Shown here: one piece after another, positions 46,233-55,212 of the stretch
Numbering within the stretch: position 1 is the first letter of the stretch
Layout: every line of letters starts with the position of its first letter
Assembly (NCBI GenBank): GCA_038373865.1
Contig: JAXGGA010003906.1
Coordinates: 1-64,000 of the forward strand
Length of the DNA stretch: 64,000 nt
From: Uloborus plumipes
Lineage: Eukaryota; Arthropoda; Arachnida; Araneae; Uloboridae
Direction: 5' to 3'
The notes under the pieces: model-generated
What the model saw: only the letters and a program-made list of their open reading frames with translations
Told to the model about the DNA's origin: nothing
Databases searched by the model: none
Made by a program: the position numbers and the translations under genes

Positions 46233-47540
46233 CTAATTGGCAAAATCACATAACACGTGACGAGATTTTGTAATTTCGATAACGTTTTGAAATTCTGCAT
46301 ACACTAACAATGACAGAGTTTCAGCAACTGCTTTGCTAAATTTAATTTCAACTCTCAAATTTCCTTGATGTTGTAAATTTAAATGAGGACCATTACACAT
46401 ATCAGCAGAGAGATCGAAACAGTATAATGCATTTCCTTTTGAAAATTGTTCACGTGATAAATAAATACCCTTATCACTATTAAATCCGTCGAACAGACTG
46501 TAGTAAGCACGAATGTAATTATTATTTTCAAAATCTAGTTCCAGCGGTTTACTGGGTACAGGTTGACCGTCTACATAAATAGCAACAAAATTTGCATTAT
46601 GATGAGCAAACAGAAATGGATTCTTGCGATATTGTCCATTCATCGCAGCATTTTCAACACATCCAATCACCACTCTTTTGGGCATTACACCTAAAAATAC
46701 ATTATCTTGGGTGAATGAAAAACTTCCCTTTGAAATGGAATAGGTCTTGCATAGAACTCTGTCGATGGGGTACTTGGCAGATGTTTTTTCTAAAGCTTTT
46801 GCATGTCCGAGAGAAACACCAGGGCTGACTTGCACTTTTCGAATGAATAGAGAGGCATGATCCAATATAACTTTATAGTCGGCACCTTCTTTGTTTGACA
46901 AGAGACAAAACGGAGCACTACTTCGAATCATCTTAATTTTAATATCGACCAAATTTAACATAAGGCGATTCTGTTCGAAAATATCACAGTGGAGCTTTCC
47001 GAGAAGTTCGAAGTCGTTACTATTTTTACTGAGTTCGTATCTTGCTTTTAATCCGTCATCTGCTCCTTCAGCGGTGGGATCGATTTCAGTAGGATTGGAG
47101 TCTTTGTAAAACATCTCACAGGTGAGTAAACTTTTCTTTGCATCTTCTCCATAATTTAAAAGAGTTTCAATATATGCACGATAGGGATAGGTATTGCTTG
47201 CCGAAGATATATTTCGCTCATTCAAGCTGACGTCGATTTGTGAAAAAAGAGAATGCAGGAATAAGTTGGTCGGGACAACGGGTTCTTTGACAGGTAACAC
47301 GGATCCATCAGGTTTGACTATTTTCACTTTCAGGTAGATGTAGGAAGCTGAGAGGTCTGCATATTCTGATCCTGATCCTGATATTAAGTACTCCAGAGGA
47401 CCACCATCTTTCACACTTGCAATAGGATGATATTCAACAAATTGTCCCTTTTCAATAGCGGCCTGAGTAGGAGGCAGCGTAAATAAGTCTAGTTCAGATT
47501 TCACACATGCTTCGGAATCGCGATGGATGAGAGATGCCAT
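46233..47540 (-). CDS. Major capsid protein (double jelly-roll), Polinton
   Basis: 435 residues, ATG at 47540. The N-terminus with SELDLFTLPPTQAAIEKGQFVEYHP, then ANT/YPYRAYIETLLNYG, matches the family known from nematode and arthropod genomes as F54H12.2-like, considered the Polinton major capsid protein. The length is near that usual for the family. It would form pseudo-hexameric capsomers with two jelly rolls per chain. The gene lies between a small virion protein gene (10 bases upstream) and the protease (one base downstream). Confidence 0.85.
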   Translation of the reverse strand: MASLIHRDSEACVKSELDLFTLPPTQAAIEKGQFVEYHPIASVKDGGPLEYLISGSGSEYADLSASYIYLKVKIVKPDGSVLPVKEPVVPTNLFLHSLFSQIDVSLNERNISSASNTYPYRAYIETLLNYGEDAKKSLLTCEMFYKDSNPTEIDPTAEGADDGLKARYELSKNSNDFELLGKLHCDIFEQNRLMLNLVDIKIKMIRSSAPFCLLSNKEGADYKVILDHASLFIRKVQVSPGVSLGHAKALEKTSAKYPIDRVLCKTYSISKGSFSFTQDNVFLGVMPKRVVIGCVENAAMNGQYRKNPFLFAHHNANFVAIYVDGQPVPSKPLELDFENNNYIRAYYSLFDGFNSDKGIYLSREQFSKGNALYCFDLSADMCNGPHLNLQHQGNLRVEIKFSKAVAETLSLLVYAEFQNVIEITKSRHVLCDFAN

Positions 47541-47550
47541 TTTTTTTTTC

Positions 47551-47973
47551 TCAAGAGAAAATATCGTGATGTCTTTTCACCCTCTTGGTTTTGTGAAGAC
47601 TGATTCGCTTCTTGAAAAGCTTACGCTTTTTATTCTTTTTCCCAGAACCAATCATAGTTTTAATTTTGACAGCAGCCTTATCAGTCAAATTTTTTCCAGC
47701 TTCTTTTAGGCGACGCTTCGCAGCCACTTTCAGATTTTCGCCGCGTGAAACATCATTGAATAAGTCAACACCACTATTCAAAATTTGCTTTCCGACGGTC
47801 TTAGCTCCTGATTTGAAAAGGGGAACCGCAGCTCTGAAAAAAGATTTGAAGAGACCTCCGAAACCATATCCTCTTTGATATGGAGCGCCTTGATAATAAC
47901 TAAGTCCATTTCCAGATTGTTGAGTGTAATAATCCTCGAAGGATTTTTGGCAGCATTGATATGGCACATACAT
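47551..47973 (-). CDS. Small basic virion protein with amphipathic segment
   Basis: 140 residues, ATG at 47973, overlapping by one base the stop of the minor capsid gene (TAATG arrangement). A Tyr/Gly-rich N-terminus is followed by GFGGLFKSFFRAAVPLF, an amphipathic stretch, then KSGAKTVGKQILNSG and a very basic C-terminus. The GG-LF-PLF-K-GAK pattern is typical of small Polinton/adintovirus virion proteins that may act on membranes or DNA, as adenovirus pVI and pX do. Function inferred. Confidence 0.7.
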   Translation of the reverse strand: MYVPYQCCQKSFEDYYTQQSGNGLSYYQGAPYQRGYGFGGLFKSFFRAAVPLFKSGAKTVGKQILNSGVDLFNDVSRGENLKVAAKRRLKEAGKNLTDKAAVKIKTMIGSGKKNKKRKLFKKRISLHKTKRVKRHHDIFS

Positions 47974-48719
47974 TATGAAAGATACTTCTGACGAAAGTGA
48001 AGTTTCACGTACGATCTTCCACGCTCAAATGGCACTAGCAGTCCAGTGTTGGTCCTTATAACGATTTCAATAGTGTCTATAATTTTTCTACTCACAGGTA
48101 GATAATGGGGTCTTTCATATTCAACACTAACCATCTCCCCGTCTGTACCTGTAACCGTAACCGTGCGAAGGAGGGGTGCATAAACATCTCCCACGACTTG
48201 ATGTTCGATAATATCCGTGTAAATCATCAACACTCTAAAGTGAGCATTCGGATCAGCGATTTGCGGGCTGAACACTGTCTGTTCCACATTTTTGTCGCTC
48301 TCGCCGCCAACAACCATCGGTGGAAATCCCAACATCTGGGATAATCCTTCATGAAAGACAACGCGTGCATTGTTTTTGACTTTGACACGTACGCGTTTTG
48401 TCACAGCATTATAGTTGAAGGAAATTCGATTCTCATGATCAGGTATAATTATCGCTTTTAAAATGTCAGGTACATTTTCATAGCATCCAGGAGGAATATT
48501 TCTACCTAATTCTTTTCCATCACCTAAATCAAATCCAATCAAGTTATTCTCTCGGTTCACATTATACCAAGTATGAGGATAGATCAATTCGACTAATGCA
48601 CATTCCCAATTGCCAGTTAGTTCAATTGGTTTCGGTAAACGTGTAATAAAATGCGATATTTTATTGTCGGGAAAATAATTCAAGGAATTATCGCTCGGTA
48701 ATGTTACGAAGAATGCCAT
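47973..48719 (-). CDS. Minor capsid (penton) protein, single jelly-roll
   Basis: 248 residues from the ATG at 48719 (MAFFVTLPSDNSL); the frame reaches 48737 only with a TTG. It contains WECALVELIYPHTWYNV near the N-terminus and, near the end, ending with VPFERGRSYVKLHFRQ, matching the Polinton minor capsid family, which folds as a single jelly roll and caps the capsid vertices. It follows the integrase by 39 bases, with a TATA-like box inside the integrase end, and overlaps the next gene by one base. Confidence 0.85.
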   Translation of the reverse strand: MAFFVTLPSDNSLNYFPDNKISHFITRLPKPIELTGNWECALVELIYPHTWYNVNRENNLIGFDLGDGKELGRNIPPGCYENVPDILKAIIIPDHENRISFNYNAVTKRVRVKVKNNARVVFHEGLSQMLGFPPMVVGGESDKNVEQTVFSPQIADPNAHFRVLMIYTDIIEHQVVGDVYAPLLRTVTVTGTDGEMVSVEYERPHYLPVSRKIIDTIEIVIRTNTGLLVPFERGRSYVKLHFRQKYLS

Positions 48720-48754
48720 CACGTCCAAACTGAGCAATTAATATCATGACTTCG

Positions 48755-48764
48755 ATATTTATAG
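48755..48764 (-). promoter_or_regulatory. TATA-like box for capsid genes
   Basis: CTATAAATAT on the minus strand overlaps the end of the integrase gene and lies 36-45 bases before the minor capsid ATG, a plausible late-promoter position. Confidence 0.35.
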
Positions 48765-49802
48765 GTCAGATAAATGAGAGGCAGGAATCCATTGGTTGAA
48801 TTTATCAGGGTATCCGCGAAATTTGACAAAGTATTCAGTTTGGTTTTTCTTTTTTCTTTTACGTAAAATTTTTTCGACAGTATAATCTTCATTAAGTTTA
48901 ACTTTTTGCAATTCTTGAGGGTAAAAAGTACCTTGAATGGGCTCGCCCATTAAATCTTTCACACGATACACTGGAATAGCTCTTTTTACACACTCTGTAA
49001 TGATGAACATTTCCTCAGTCCAATTTTTCTCGTATCCTTTTTCAAAAGTGAGTTTTTGCTTGGAAATACGAACAACATCACCAATGCTGAAAATACATGG
49101 TTTTCCTTCTGTAATTTGATTATCACCATAGATCGCGAAATACACATCGCTCTCATTATCGATGTTCACTTCTGCGGGTGCTCTCTTGATAGTGGAATGG
49201 TAAGTGATGTTATAACTTTTTACCAAATCGTCTAAGACATCTATAAAATTATAAGTATTTCGACTCGTGAAATATTTCCACATTTTTGTTTTCAATGTTC
49301 TGTTGAACCTTTCTATCACCGAACATTTTGTGGAATTAAATGTCGTGAAAAACTTGACTTGATTCTCACGAAGAAACTTTTGAAAGAGTGCATTTTTAAA
49401 TTCGCCACCCTGATCTGTTTGCAGCAACTTTGGCTTTCTCTCAGAAAAAATAATCTTGAAAGCGTCGACAATCTCTCGAGGCTGTTTCGTCTTCAGGGGC
49501 TTCGCCCATGCATACTTTGAGAAAATATCAATACATGTCAATATATATCGATAACCACGGTTATGTTTTTGTAAACTTGTAAGATCTGCGAGATCTGCCT
49601 GAAATTGATGATTCATAGAATGGATGATGACGCGATTGGTTGGGAACTTCTTTCTCACTGGACGGTGGAGTGTGTACGCATCCACTCCCGACAAATATTT
49701 CTGGATGACTTTCTTGGGTACTTTTCCTCGCGCAGCACGATATAATGCATCGACACCACCAAAACTTGCTTCTCGACCCGGTTCCAGATAAGCCTTCTTC
49801 AT
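48759..49802 (-). CDS. Retroviral-type integrase with chromodomain
   Basis: 347 residues, ATG at 49802. The catalytic core carries D in FQADLADL (D70 or D73), D130 in LQTDQGGEF and E164 in VIERFNRTL, a D,D35E-type arrangement. The C-terminal 45 residues, YTVEKILRKRKKKNQ with YFVKFRGYP and FNQWIPASHL, form a chromodomain, which in related elements guides insertion to methylated histone marks. No N-terminal HHCC zinc site is obvious. It inserts the Polinton and makes the 6-bp duplication seen here (TACGTT). Confidence 0.95.
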   Translation of the reverse strand: MKKAYLEPGREASFGGVDALYRAARGKVPKKVIQKYLSGVDAYTLHRPVRKKFPTNRVIIHSMNHQFQADLADLTSLQKHNRGYRYILTCIDIFSKYAWAKPLKTKQPREIVDAFKIIFSERKPKLLQTDQGGEFKNALFQKFLRENQVKFFTTFNSTKCSVIERFNRTLKTKMWKYFTSRNTYNFIDVLDDLVKSYNITYHSTIKRAPAEVNIDNESDVYFAIYGDNQITEGKPCIFSIGDVVRISKQKLTFEKGYEKNWTEEMFIITECVKRAIPVYRVKDLMGEPIQGTFYPQELQKVKLNEDYTVEKILRKRKKKNQTEYFVKFRGYPDKFNQWIPASHLSDL

Positions 49803-49841
49803 TACAGCAGGAAAAATGATTATTCGACACTTTGATATGAA

Positions 49842-50003
49842 TCATCCTCGAAACGATATGAGTGAATTAGATGTATCATTAGGTTTCAGTAGAAAATCAA
49901 CTTCAAAATCAGATTTTCCAGTTAAAATATATATTATACCCATCACAATACACAAACTGATATAAAGGACCGTAATCCACACAACCTCCTCTCTAGATGC
50001 CAT
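49842..50003 (-). CDS. Small single-pass membrane protein
   Basis: 53 residues from the ATG at 50003 (MASREEVVWITVLYIS); the frame runs to 50054 but only with a GTG. WITVLYISLCIVMGIIYIL at residues 9-27 is a clear transmembrane segment, followed by a short polar tail. It opens the minus-strand late block, 39 bases before integrase. Small membrane proteins are common in Polintons; a role in the virion or release is a guess. Confidence 0.5.
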   Translation of the reverse strand: MASREEVVWITVLYISLCIVMGIIYILTGKSDFEVDFLLKPNDTSNSLISFRG

Positions 50004-50082
50004 AACTAAAAATGAAAAGGTAGTACCTGCAATATAATATTTTATATTCAACACTTAAAAATTGAATAAATTTCCGTCAACA

Positions 50083-50392
50083 GATGGCAGCATCATCGTT
50101 CTTTAACACTGAAAATTATATTGGGATCATAGTTAACGAACAAGACATCAGACCTTCGTAGCTTAGTCAGTTTGCGCGTTGACCAATCTGACAGCTACGA
50201 AGGTCTTTTGTAGGTTTGAGGTTCGATCCTCACCTCGAGCACAGTAAAATTTACAAAAAATATTCAAAGTCCCGAAATAAAAAAAGAATTAAATTCGTTC
50301 ACTCAATAGATGGCGCCACGAGCACCTAAAATAAAATTAAGTTCCTGAAAATTAAGAAAAATAAATAATTCTGTCGATAGATGGCGCCACGA
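50083..50392. promoter_or_regulatory. AGATGGC-type motifs near the right end
   Basis: ATAGATGGCGCCACGA occurs at about 50307 and 50379, and a weaker ACAGATGGCAGCATC at about 50081. AGATGGCGC resembles the core of insect CTCF sites. Three TGTTGCCAT copies follow between 50424 and 50512. Binding is inferred only. Confidence 0.35.
50150..50242 (+). ncRNA. tRNA-like segment with perfect 14-bp inverted repeat
   Basis: AGACCTTCGTAGCT (50150-50163) is exactly complementary to 50193-50206, with a 29-base loop. GTAGCTTAGTCAGTTTGCGCG resembles a D-arm with A-box, and GAGGTTCGATCCTC (50218-50231) resembles a T-arm with B-box, though its loop is one base short. A normal cloverleaf does not close, so this is tRNA-like rather than a standard tRNA gene. 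It sits in the non-coding right arm of the Polinton, upstream of the late block. Confidence 0.35.
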
Positions 50393-50520
50393 TCGAGATT
50401 AAACCTGTAAAATATTACACAAGTGTTGCCATTCAAAGAAACCAAAACATTGGTTGACATGACAACCAAACCTGTTGCCATTTCAAGAAATCAAAACTTG
50501 GATGTTGCCATCCCAAAACT

Positions 50521-50686
50521 AAAACCCTCGCGGTGGCCCTGGGGAGGCGGCGGGGAGGTGGGGGAGGCGGTGGCTCTGGGAGGTGGCGGGAGGTGGCTGT
50601 GGGAGGCGGCTGTGGGAGGCGGCTGTGGGAGGCGGCTCCAGCCGCACAGCCGCCTCCTGCCGGTGAACTGTCATTTTTACACTACT
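50521..50686 (-). repeat. Right terminal inverted repeat of the Polinton
   Basis: About 165 bp, inverted copy of 34213-34433. It ends AGTAGTGTAAAAATGACAG on the minus strand, and shows fewer GGGAGGCGGCTGT units than the left end. Confidence 0.9.
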
Positions 50687-50692
50687 TACGTT

Positions 50693-51327
50693 GTCGTTTG
50701 ATTTATTTTCAGTAGGCGGAGGCTGATTAGTTAAAGAAAAAATACTAACATTTTTCGAGCGAACTTCATTTTATTTTTTGTTCCTCACGTTGAACTCATG
50801 ATTGCTCAATTTACATTATTTAAAGCTCTTGCTATGGTGATTTTACTTCGATTGAAAAAAAATAAAATAAAATAAATAAAGACTTGAAACTACATCGCAC
50901 AATACAGGTTGAAAGTAGTGTAATTTTCAGAAATCTAACATTCCTTTTGTTTTTCAGTTAAACTGATTTTTTATGTAAATGCGGTGGAGGAATTTAAGAA
51001 AACGATTATTATAATGAAGTTTGAATCTATAAAATGGCTAAAAGGTTAGCTGCTGCGATAAAAGTTAGAGGCGGCTTAAAAACACATTAATTGATTTCTA
51101 GTTCAATTGCACACATTAAATATCTTTTATCATCAGTTAACCAAGTAACCAATACTTAAAAAACTTAAAACTAGATCCATAGAAATCAAACTGGATTAGA
51201 AATTCTCTTAAATTATACATTCTTTGTGAATGCTTTCTTAAGAAATAAACTTCTTTTTTTTCTATAACTTAACTAGATCTTGTCTTTAAACTAAGTTATA
51301 TTGACATTAAAAAATATTAACTGAATA
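50693..51327. other. Intergenic, nothing recognised
   Basis: AT-rich flank of the Polinton with no paired termini and no coding frame. Confidence 0.5.
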
Positions 51328-51602
51328 AATGTTGTTGACTCGTGCCAGCCAGTCTGGCAATATGGGGTGTGCTGCTTCACTTTTCCAACTGTACCGTCGT
51401 TTGTTGTGAAGTCCGACTTCCACAGTACACATAGGTTACTGGTTTATAGGTTAGGCAACCCTCCACAGCACAACAACACACTCACACAAGGAAAGGATTA
51501 GGACAGGAGACGAAAAGTACATCTATGCCCATGTAGTCGGTAATCAAACCCAGAACCTCCCCAACCAATCAGACTTCTTTGATTACTGGGCAGGGTGGCC
51601 AG
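51328..51602 (-). mobile_element. tRNA-derived SINE, family 2, copy A
   Basis: On the minus strand a tRNA-like head (GGTTCTGGGTTTGATTACC B-box region) leads into CTCCTGTCC..., GTTTATAAACC-like and GAAGTCGGACTTC segments and a CAACAACA-like end near 51328. Shares this order with 53690-53882 (minus) and 62565-63571 (plus). Confidence 0.65.
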
Positions 51603-51719
51603 CTGCTGAATAAATAAGATGATCTCATAAGAAATTAAAAATTTCACTGCTGTCTTGTTACTGCAGAATTGGAAGGGTTTGGTGGATGAGGGGCTATGTT
51701 ACATTTTTCGTAAATATAA

Positions 51720-52320
51720 TCTGGACACAGGTAAGCAATGGCAATGGGTGTAGGCAAGCATATAAAAGTTGGTACATTAAAAATTAGATGTCATCAGGCT
51801 AATTTCGTACACACACTTGACGACAAAACGAGAAAACGAAAAAGCTGCAGCAATAAAAATTTGAACCTAAATTACTCTAAATTCGGGTTTTGTTACATAA
51901 CCCCTTCACCTCCCAAGCACTTCAATTGAAGGGCTTGGGAGAGGAAGGGGTTATGTGACAAAACAGAAACTGCGAGTAATTAAAAGTTCAAAGTTTTATT
52001 GCTGCAGTTGTTGCAGCTTTTTTGTTTTCTGGTTTTGTCGTTAGTGTGCCTATGAATTTGGTCTAATGACATCTGCTGTTTGATATACAGTGAAACCTGT
52101 GTATAACGATACTGTACATAACGATAAACCTGCCTATTATGATATTTTGGTTTGGTCCCAGCCAACTTCCCATCTACTCTTGTTCAAACTGTCTATAATG
52201 ATAATCTGTCTATAACGATATTTTTTTTCGGTCCCTTGAGTATCGTTATACACAGATTTCACTGTACCAAGTTTTGTTCGCTTACCTGTATCCATTGCTT
52301 ACCATTCTTCACAGTGTTCA
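51720..52320. mobile_element. Foldback element of about 600 bp, with nested MITE
   Basis: Arms 51727-51905 and 51935-52320 are inverted copies: CTGCAGCAATAAAA, GACGACAAAAC and AACCCCTTC...GGTTATGT segments pair around a short centre. The right arm is interrupted by the TA-flanked MITE at 52088-52264. Confidence 0.65.
52088..52264. mobile_element. TA-flanked mariner/pogo-like MITE, 177 bp
   Basis: Termini CAGTGAAACCTGTGTATAAC and its inverted copy are flanked by TA (52086-52087 and 52265-52266). Repeated CTATAATGATA-like motifs fill the interior. No coding capacity. Confidence 0.75.
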
Positions 52321-53190
52321 TATTTTAAAATGTAACACAACCCTTTCATCCTCCAAGCCCTTCGACTTCGATGCCTCTATGCTACTCGTAGAAAGAATAA
52401 AACGACGTCGCCAGTTATTCTAAAACATTCTCATGCAGTTCCGAAATTCAGCCTTCTGTACTCAGTGTCATCCAGCAGCCATGAACTTTTTTCAAAAGTA
52501 TTTCATGCAGCAAACGTTCTTCCTCCAAAACTAACAGATGTCAACATGAGACACTTTTTCTGTTGTTTTCTTATGCCGCGAACGTTTTATGCTCCGGAAA
52601 AGGAAGATTTTCAAACAGACTCGGTTCGTGAGTTGAATGCGGTGGCCATTTTGTGCAATCAATATTTTCCTTTCGTTGAATAAACATTTTACCATTCGAA
52701 CCCCGATAAATTTGAATACGTTTCAAGCTGTTCAAATCAAAATTGTTTTTATGCATGATATTTTATTTTATTGCTTCAAATTGAATACATATTTGCAAAA
52801 CTTTCTGAAATTCCATCCACAAAAGTTCCGTAACTCTTTATAAGAATCCATCTATTTTTATGCTGAAGAACTTAGGATTTTGTAAGAATCATTCACTTCA
52901 GAATACGATGGAGTGCCATACATCATCGAAGAGTAGCTGGTTGAGTAAGTTGGTGGGATGTTTTGATATTTAAAAAAAATGACAGCTCTCTAAAATGTTT
53001 GAAATTAAAGTACGAATAAGTTGCGCATTAAAAAGATGAAAGATCGCCGACATCACTTAAGATTCTATGTCAATCGAAATAACTTTCTTTTCGGCATTAA
53101 ATTAAGTTCGTTCAGATTTTTTAAATCAATTAGAACAATAAATAAAAGAGTTTCTATTTTAGCAAAAGTCTTAGGCTAAGTTCATGGTCA
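52321..53190. other. Intergenic, nothing recognised
   Basis: No paired termini; the open frames at 52465-52843 overlap each other on both strands and show no domain. Confidence 0.4.
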
Positions 53191-53193
53191 CTA

Positions 53194-53430
53194 CACTGTT
53201 AAAATTACAGGTTGCATGTGGCACCTTTAAAGGTCAAAAGTTGTAGCACCAGCGGTAACCCCTGAAGGGTACCACTTAGACTCCCTATAGTATTTTTGAA
53301 CGTGATATTAGGCTTCTTATGGCACCTTTAGGGTGCTATAGGGAGTCAAGTGGCACCCTGCAGGGGGTGCCGCTGGTGCTACAACTTTTTACTCTTTAGG
53401 TGCCACATGCAACCCGTAGCTTTAACAGTG
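53194..53430. mobile_element. TA-flanked foldback MITE, 237 bp
   Basis: Termini CACTGTTAAA and TTTAACAGTG are flanked by TA, and the arms pair through GGTGCCACATGCAACC, CACCAGCGG and ATAGGGAGTC segments, so nearly the whole element folds on itself. Confidence 0.8.
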
Positions 53431-53689
53431 TACCAGCAATAAGCTTGGGAGGATGCATGTTTAGGGGATGAATGATATATTCATGATTTCCAAACACCGA
53501 ATTTTGGCTCTTGTACACTGTACAATCTCGATTTAAGAAATCCCTACTTATACTTGAAGAAAATCTTCTGCACTCTGCTGTAATTACTTGAACCACTCGG
53601 GTACCCGAGCCTAAGTAGATGCATCTATCTGGTTTCTAAGGATGGAATAGGTACTGCTTCAGTTTCTACGAGCACCGTTAAGGTGGAAG

Positions 53690-53882
53690 TCCGATTTAGC
53701 TCAACAGTCATGCCATAAGACCCGTTTATAAAGCAGGCAGCCATTTGTAACACGCATTCACACAGAGAAGGGACAAGGACAGGAGAGAGAGAGAAATGAC
53801 TATGCCAGACCCGGGATTCGTACCTGGGACCTCCTCATGCTAACCAGGCTTCTTTGACCACTAGACAAAGTAGCCGGCCTTT
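53690..53882 (-). mobile_element. tRNA-derived SINE, family 2, copy B
   Basis: Minus-strand tRNA-like head GGCCGGCTACTTTGTCTAG with B-box GGTACGAATCCCGG, then a pyrimidine-rich segment and TTTATAAACGGGTC. Truncated at its 3' end relative to copy A. Confidence 0.65.
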
Positions 53883-54486
53883 TACACTCTGACTTTTGTT
53901 GCTAAATTTATTCACGCAATATGTCCATAATTTTACACATAAATCTCTCTAATTTGCATCTTTTAATGTTGTGAGCTATGCCGACATCGCTCCATGTATA
54001 AAAATAAACAATTTTCTATTCAGCACTTCAGGGGAAAATTGAAAATCGAATTGAATGTTTTCCATATTACTCTCACTTTTCGTGAAGAGTTCATACCTTG
54101 ACTTGTCCGATGAAACCCTCAGATAGATTTTAATATGACGGGCTAAATTATTTTATCGATTTATCCATTAGGGGGATCAAGGCTTGCTGTTATGCATATT
54201 ACATCGATGATTTCCGCTGGTGAAGTAATGAGGAGTTTAAGATGTAAGATTAATGTTGAACATATTTTTTCTTTATAATGGAGAGTGGAAATTAATGATA
54301 GGCTGTTAGAATGATTCTCGTTTGCCGGGTCAATATGTGCTGACGCAAATTAGGAAGCTTTGATTTATTTTACTCGGTAACTTTGTAATCAGGTAATGTT
54401 TATTAAAGGCCGTTTTGACGCAACGGGAAATCCGAAGCAGTGCCTCGAGGAAATCCAGGAATGAACCAAGCCTTGAGGAAATCCTC
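53883..54486. other. Intergenic, nothing recognised
   Basis: AT-rich, no paired termini, no coding frame. Confidence 0.5.
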
Positions 54487-54490
54487 TATG

Positions 54491-55077
54491 GGGTCATTCC
54501 ATAGTGACTAACGTAACATTCAGAGCTGATTTTGTAACTGTTTAACTTAAGGGATAAAAAATATTTTTTAGTTATGCTGATGGATTTACAATGCACATGG
54601 TATCTATGTATCATTTCTGCTAAGAATTTAAAACAAAATTACTGACGGTAGAAATTTTTTCAACCAAAATAGCAGCGTGACTAACGTAACAGTTTTGCAA
54701 CCCTCAAAATGAATGCTCATGTTGCGAGGAGAAAATTTCTCAAAGTTTAGCAAGTGTTGAAAACTGAATGATATATTTGAAAAATGTGTAAAGTTGGCTT
54801 TTAAAAATATAAAACATGTTTATTAAATCTTAATTTTTTAAGTCTTAAGTGCCACTTTTACTCAAGATAGAGTGTGACTAACGTAACCATCGAATAACAA
54901 GCAGTAACCACACTACAAACTATTAATTATGCCTAATCTTAGTGATAATTACAATACTTTTTCAAATTTTTTAAACTTATGTTGTATAATTTTTATTTAT
55001 TTATTTATTTTTTGATACTTATTCCCTTCGGTAGTTTTTTTTCTTCGGCTGAGGTTGACATTTCTATGGAATGACCC
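54491..55077. mobile_element. GGGTCATTCC-terminal MITE, copy 2
   Basis: Termini GGGTCATTCCATAG and CTATGGAATGACCC, flanked by TATG on both sides (54487-54490 and 55078-55081). Nearly identical to copy 1 at 25221-25832. Confidence 0.8.
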
Positions 55078-55212
55078 TATGTGTCTACCATGGTGAATTA
55101 CGTTGAGATATTCCCGCGGATCTTCGGACCCTCCTCTTTTGAGGTGTTCTTCAAGTAATTCCTCTGAGGTTTTCCTCAAGCAAAGCCTTCGGATTTTCCG
55201 GAGCTTGTGGAG

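Larger units (their letters stand above)
34213..50686. mobile_element. Polinton/Maverick, full length, 16.5 kb
   Basis: Inverted termini beginning AGTAGTGTAAAAATGACAG lie at both ends, flanked by identical TACGTT (34207-34212 and 50687-50692), the 6-bp duplication made by Polinton integrases. Inside are all core Polinton genes: PolB, integrase, packaging ATPase, protease, and major and minor capsid proteins, each in an apparently intact frame. Small virion and membrane proteins and an AlkB-type cargo gene complete the set. Polintons replicate with a protein-primed polymerase and many are thought to form virions. The exact duplication and intact frames point to a recent insertion. Confidence 0.95.

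Noticed and set aside
46232..46300. Upstream ATG for the protease gene
   Set aside because: It would overlap the end of the major capsid frame, and the extra residues do not resemble the protease N-terminus; the ATG at 46231 directly follows the capsid stop.
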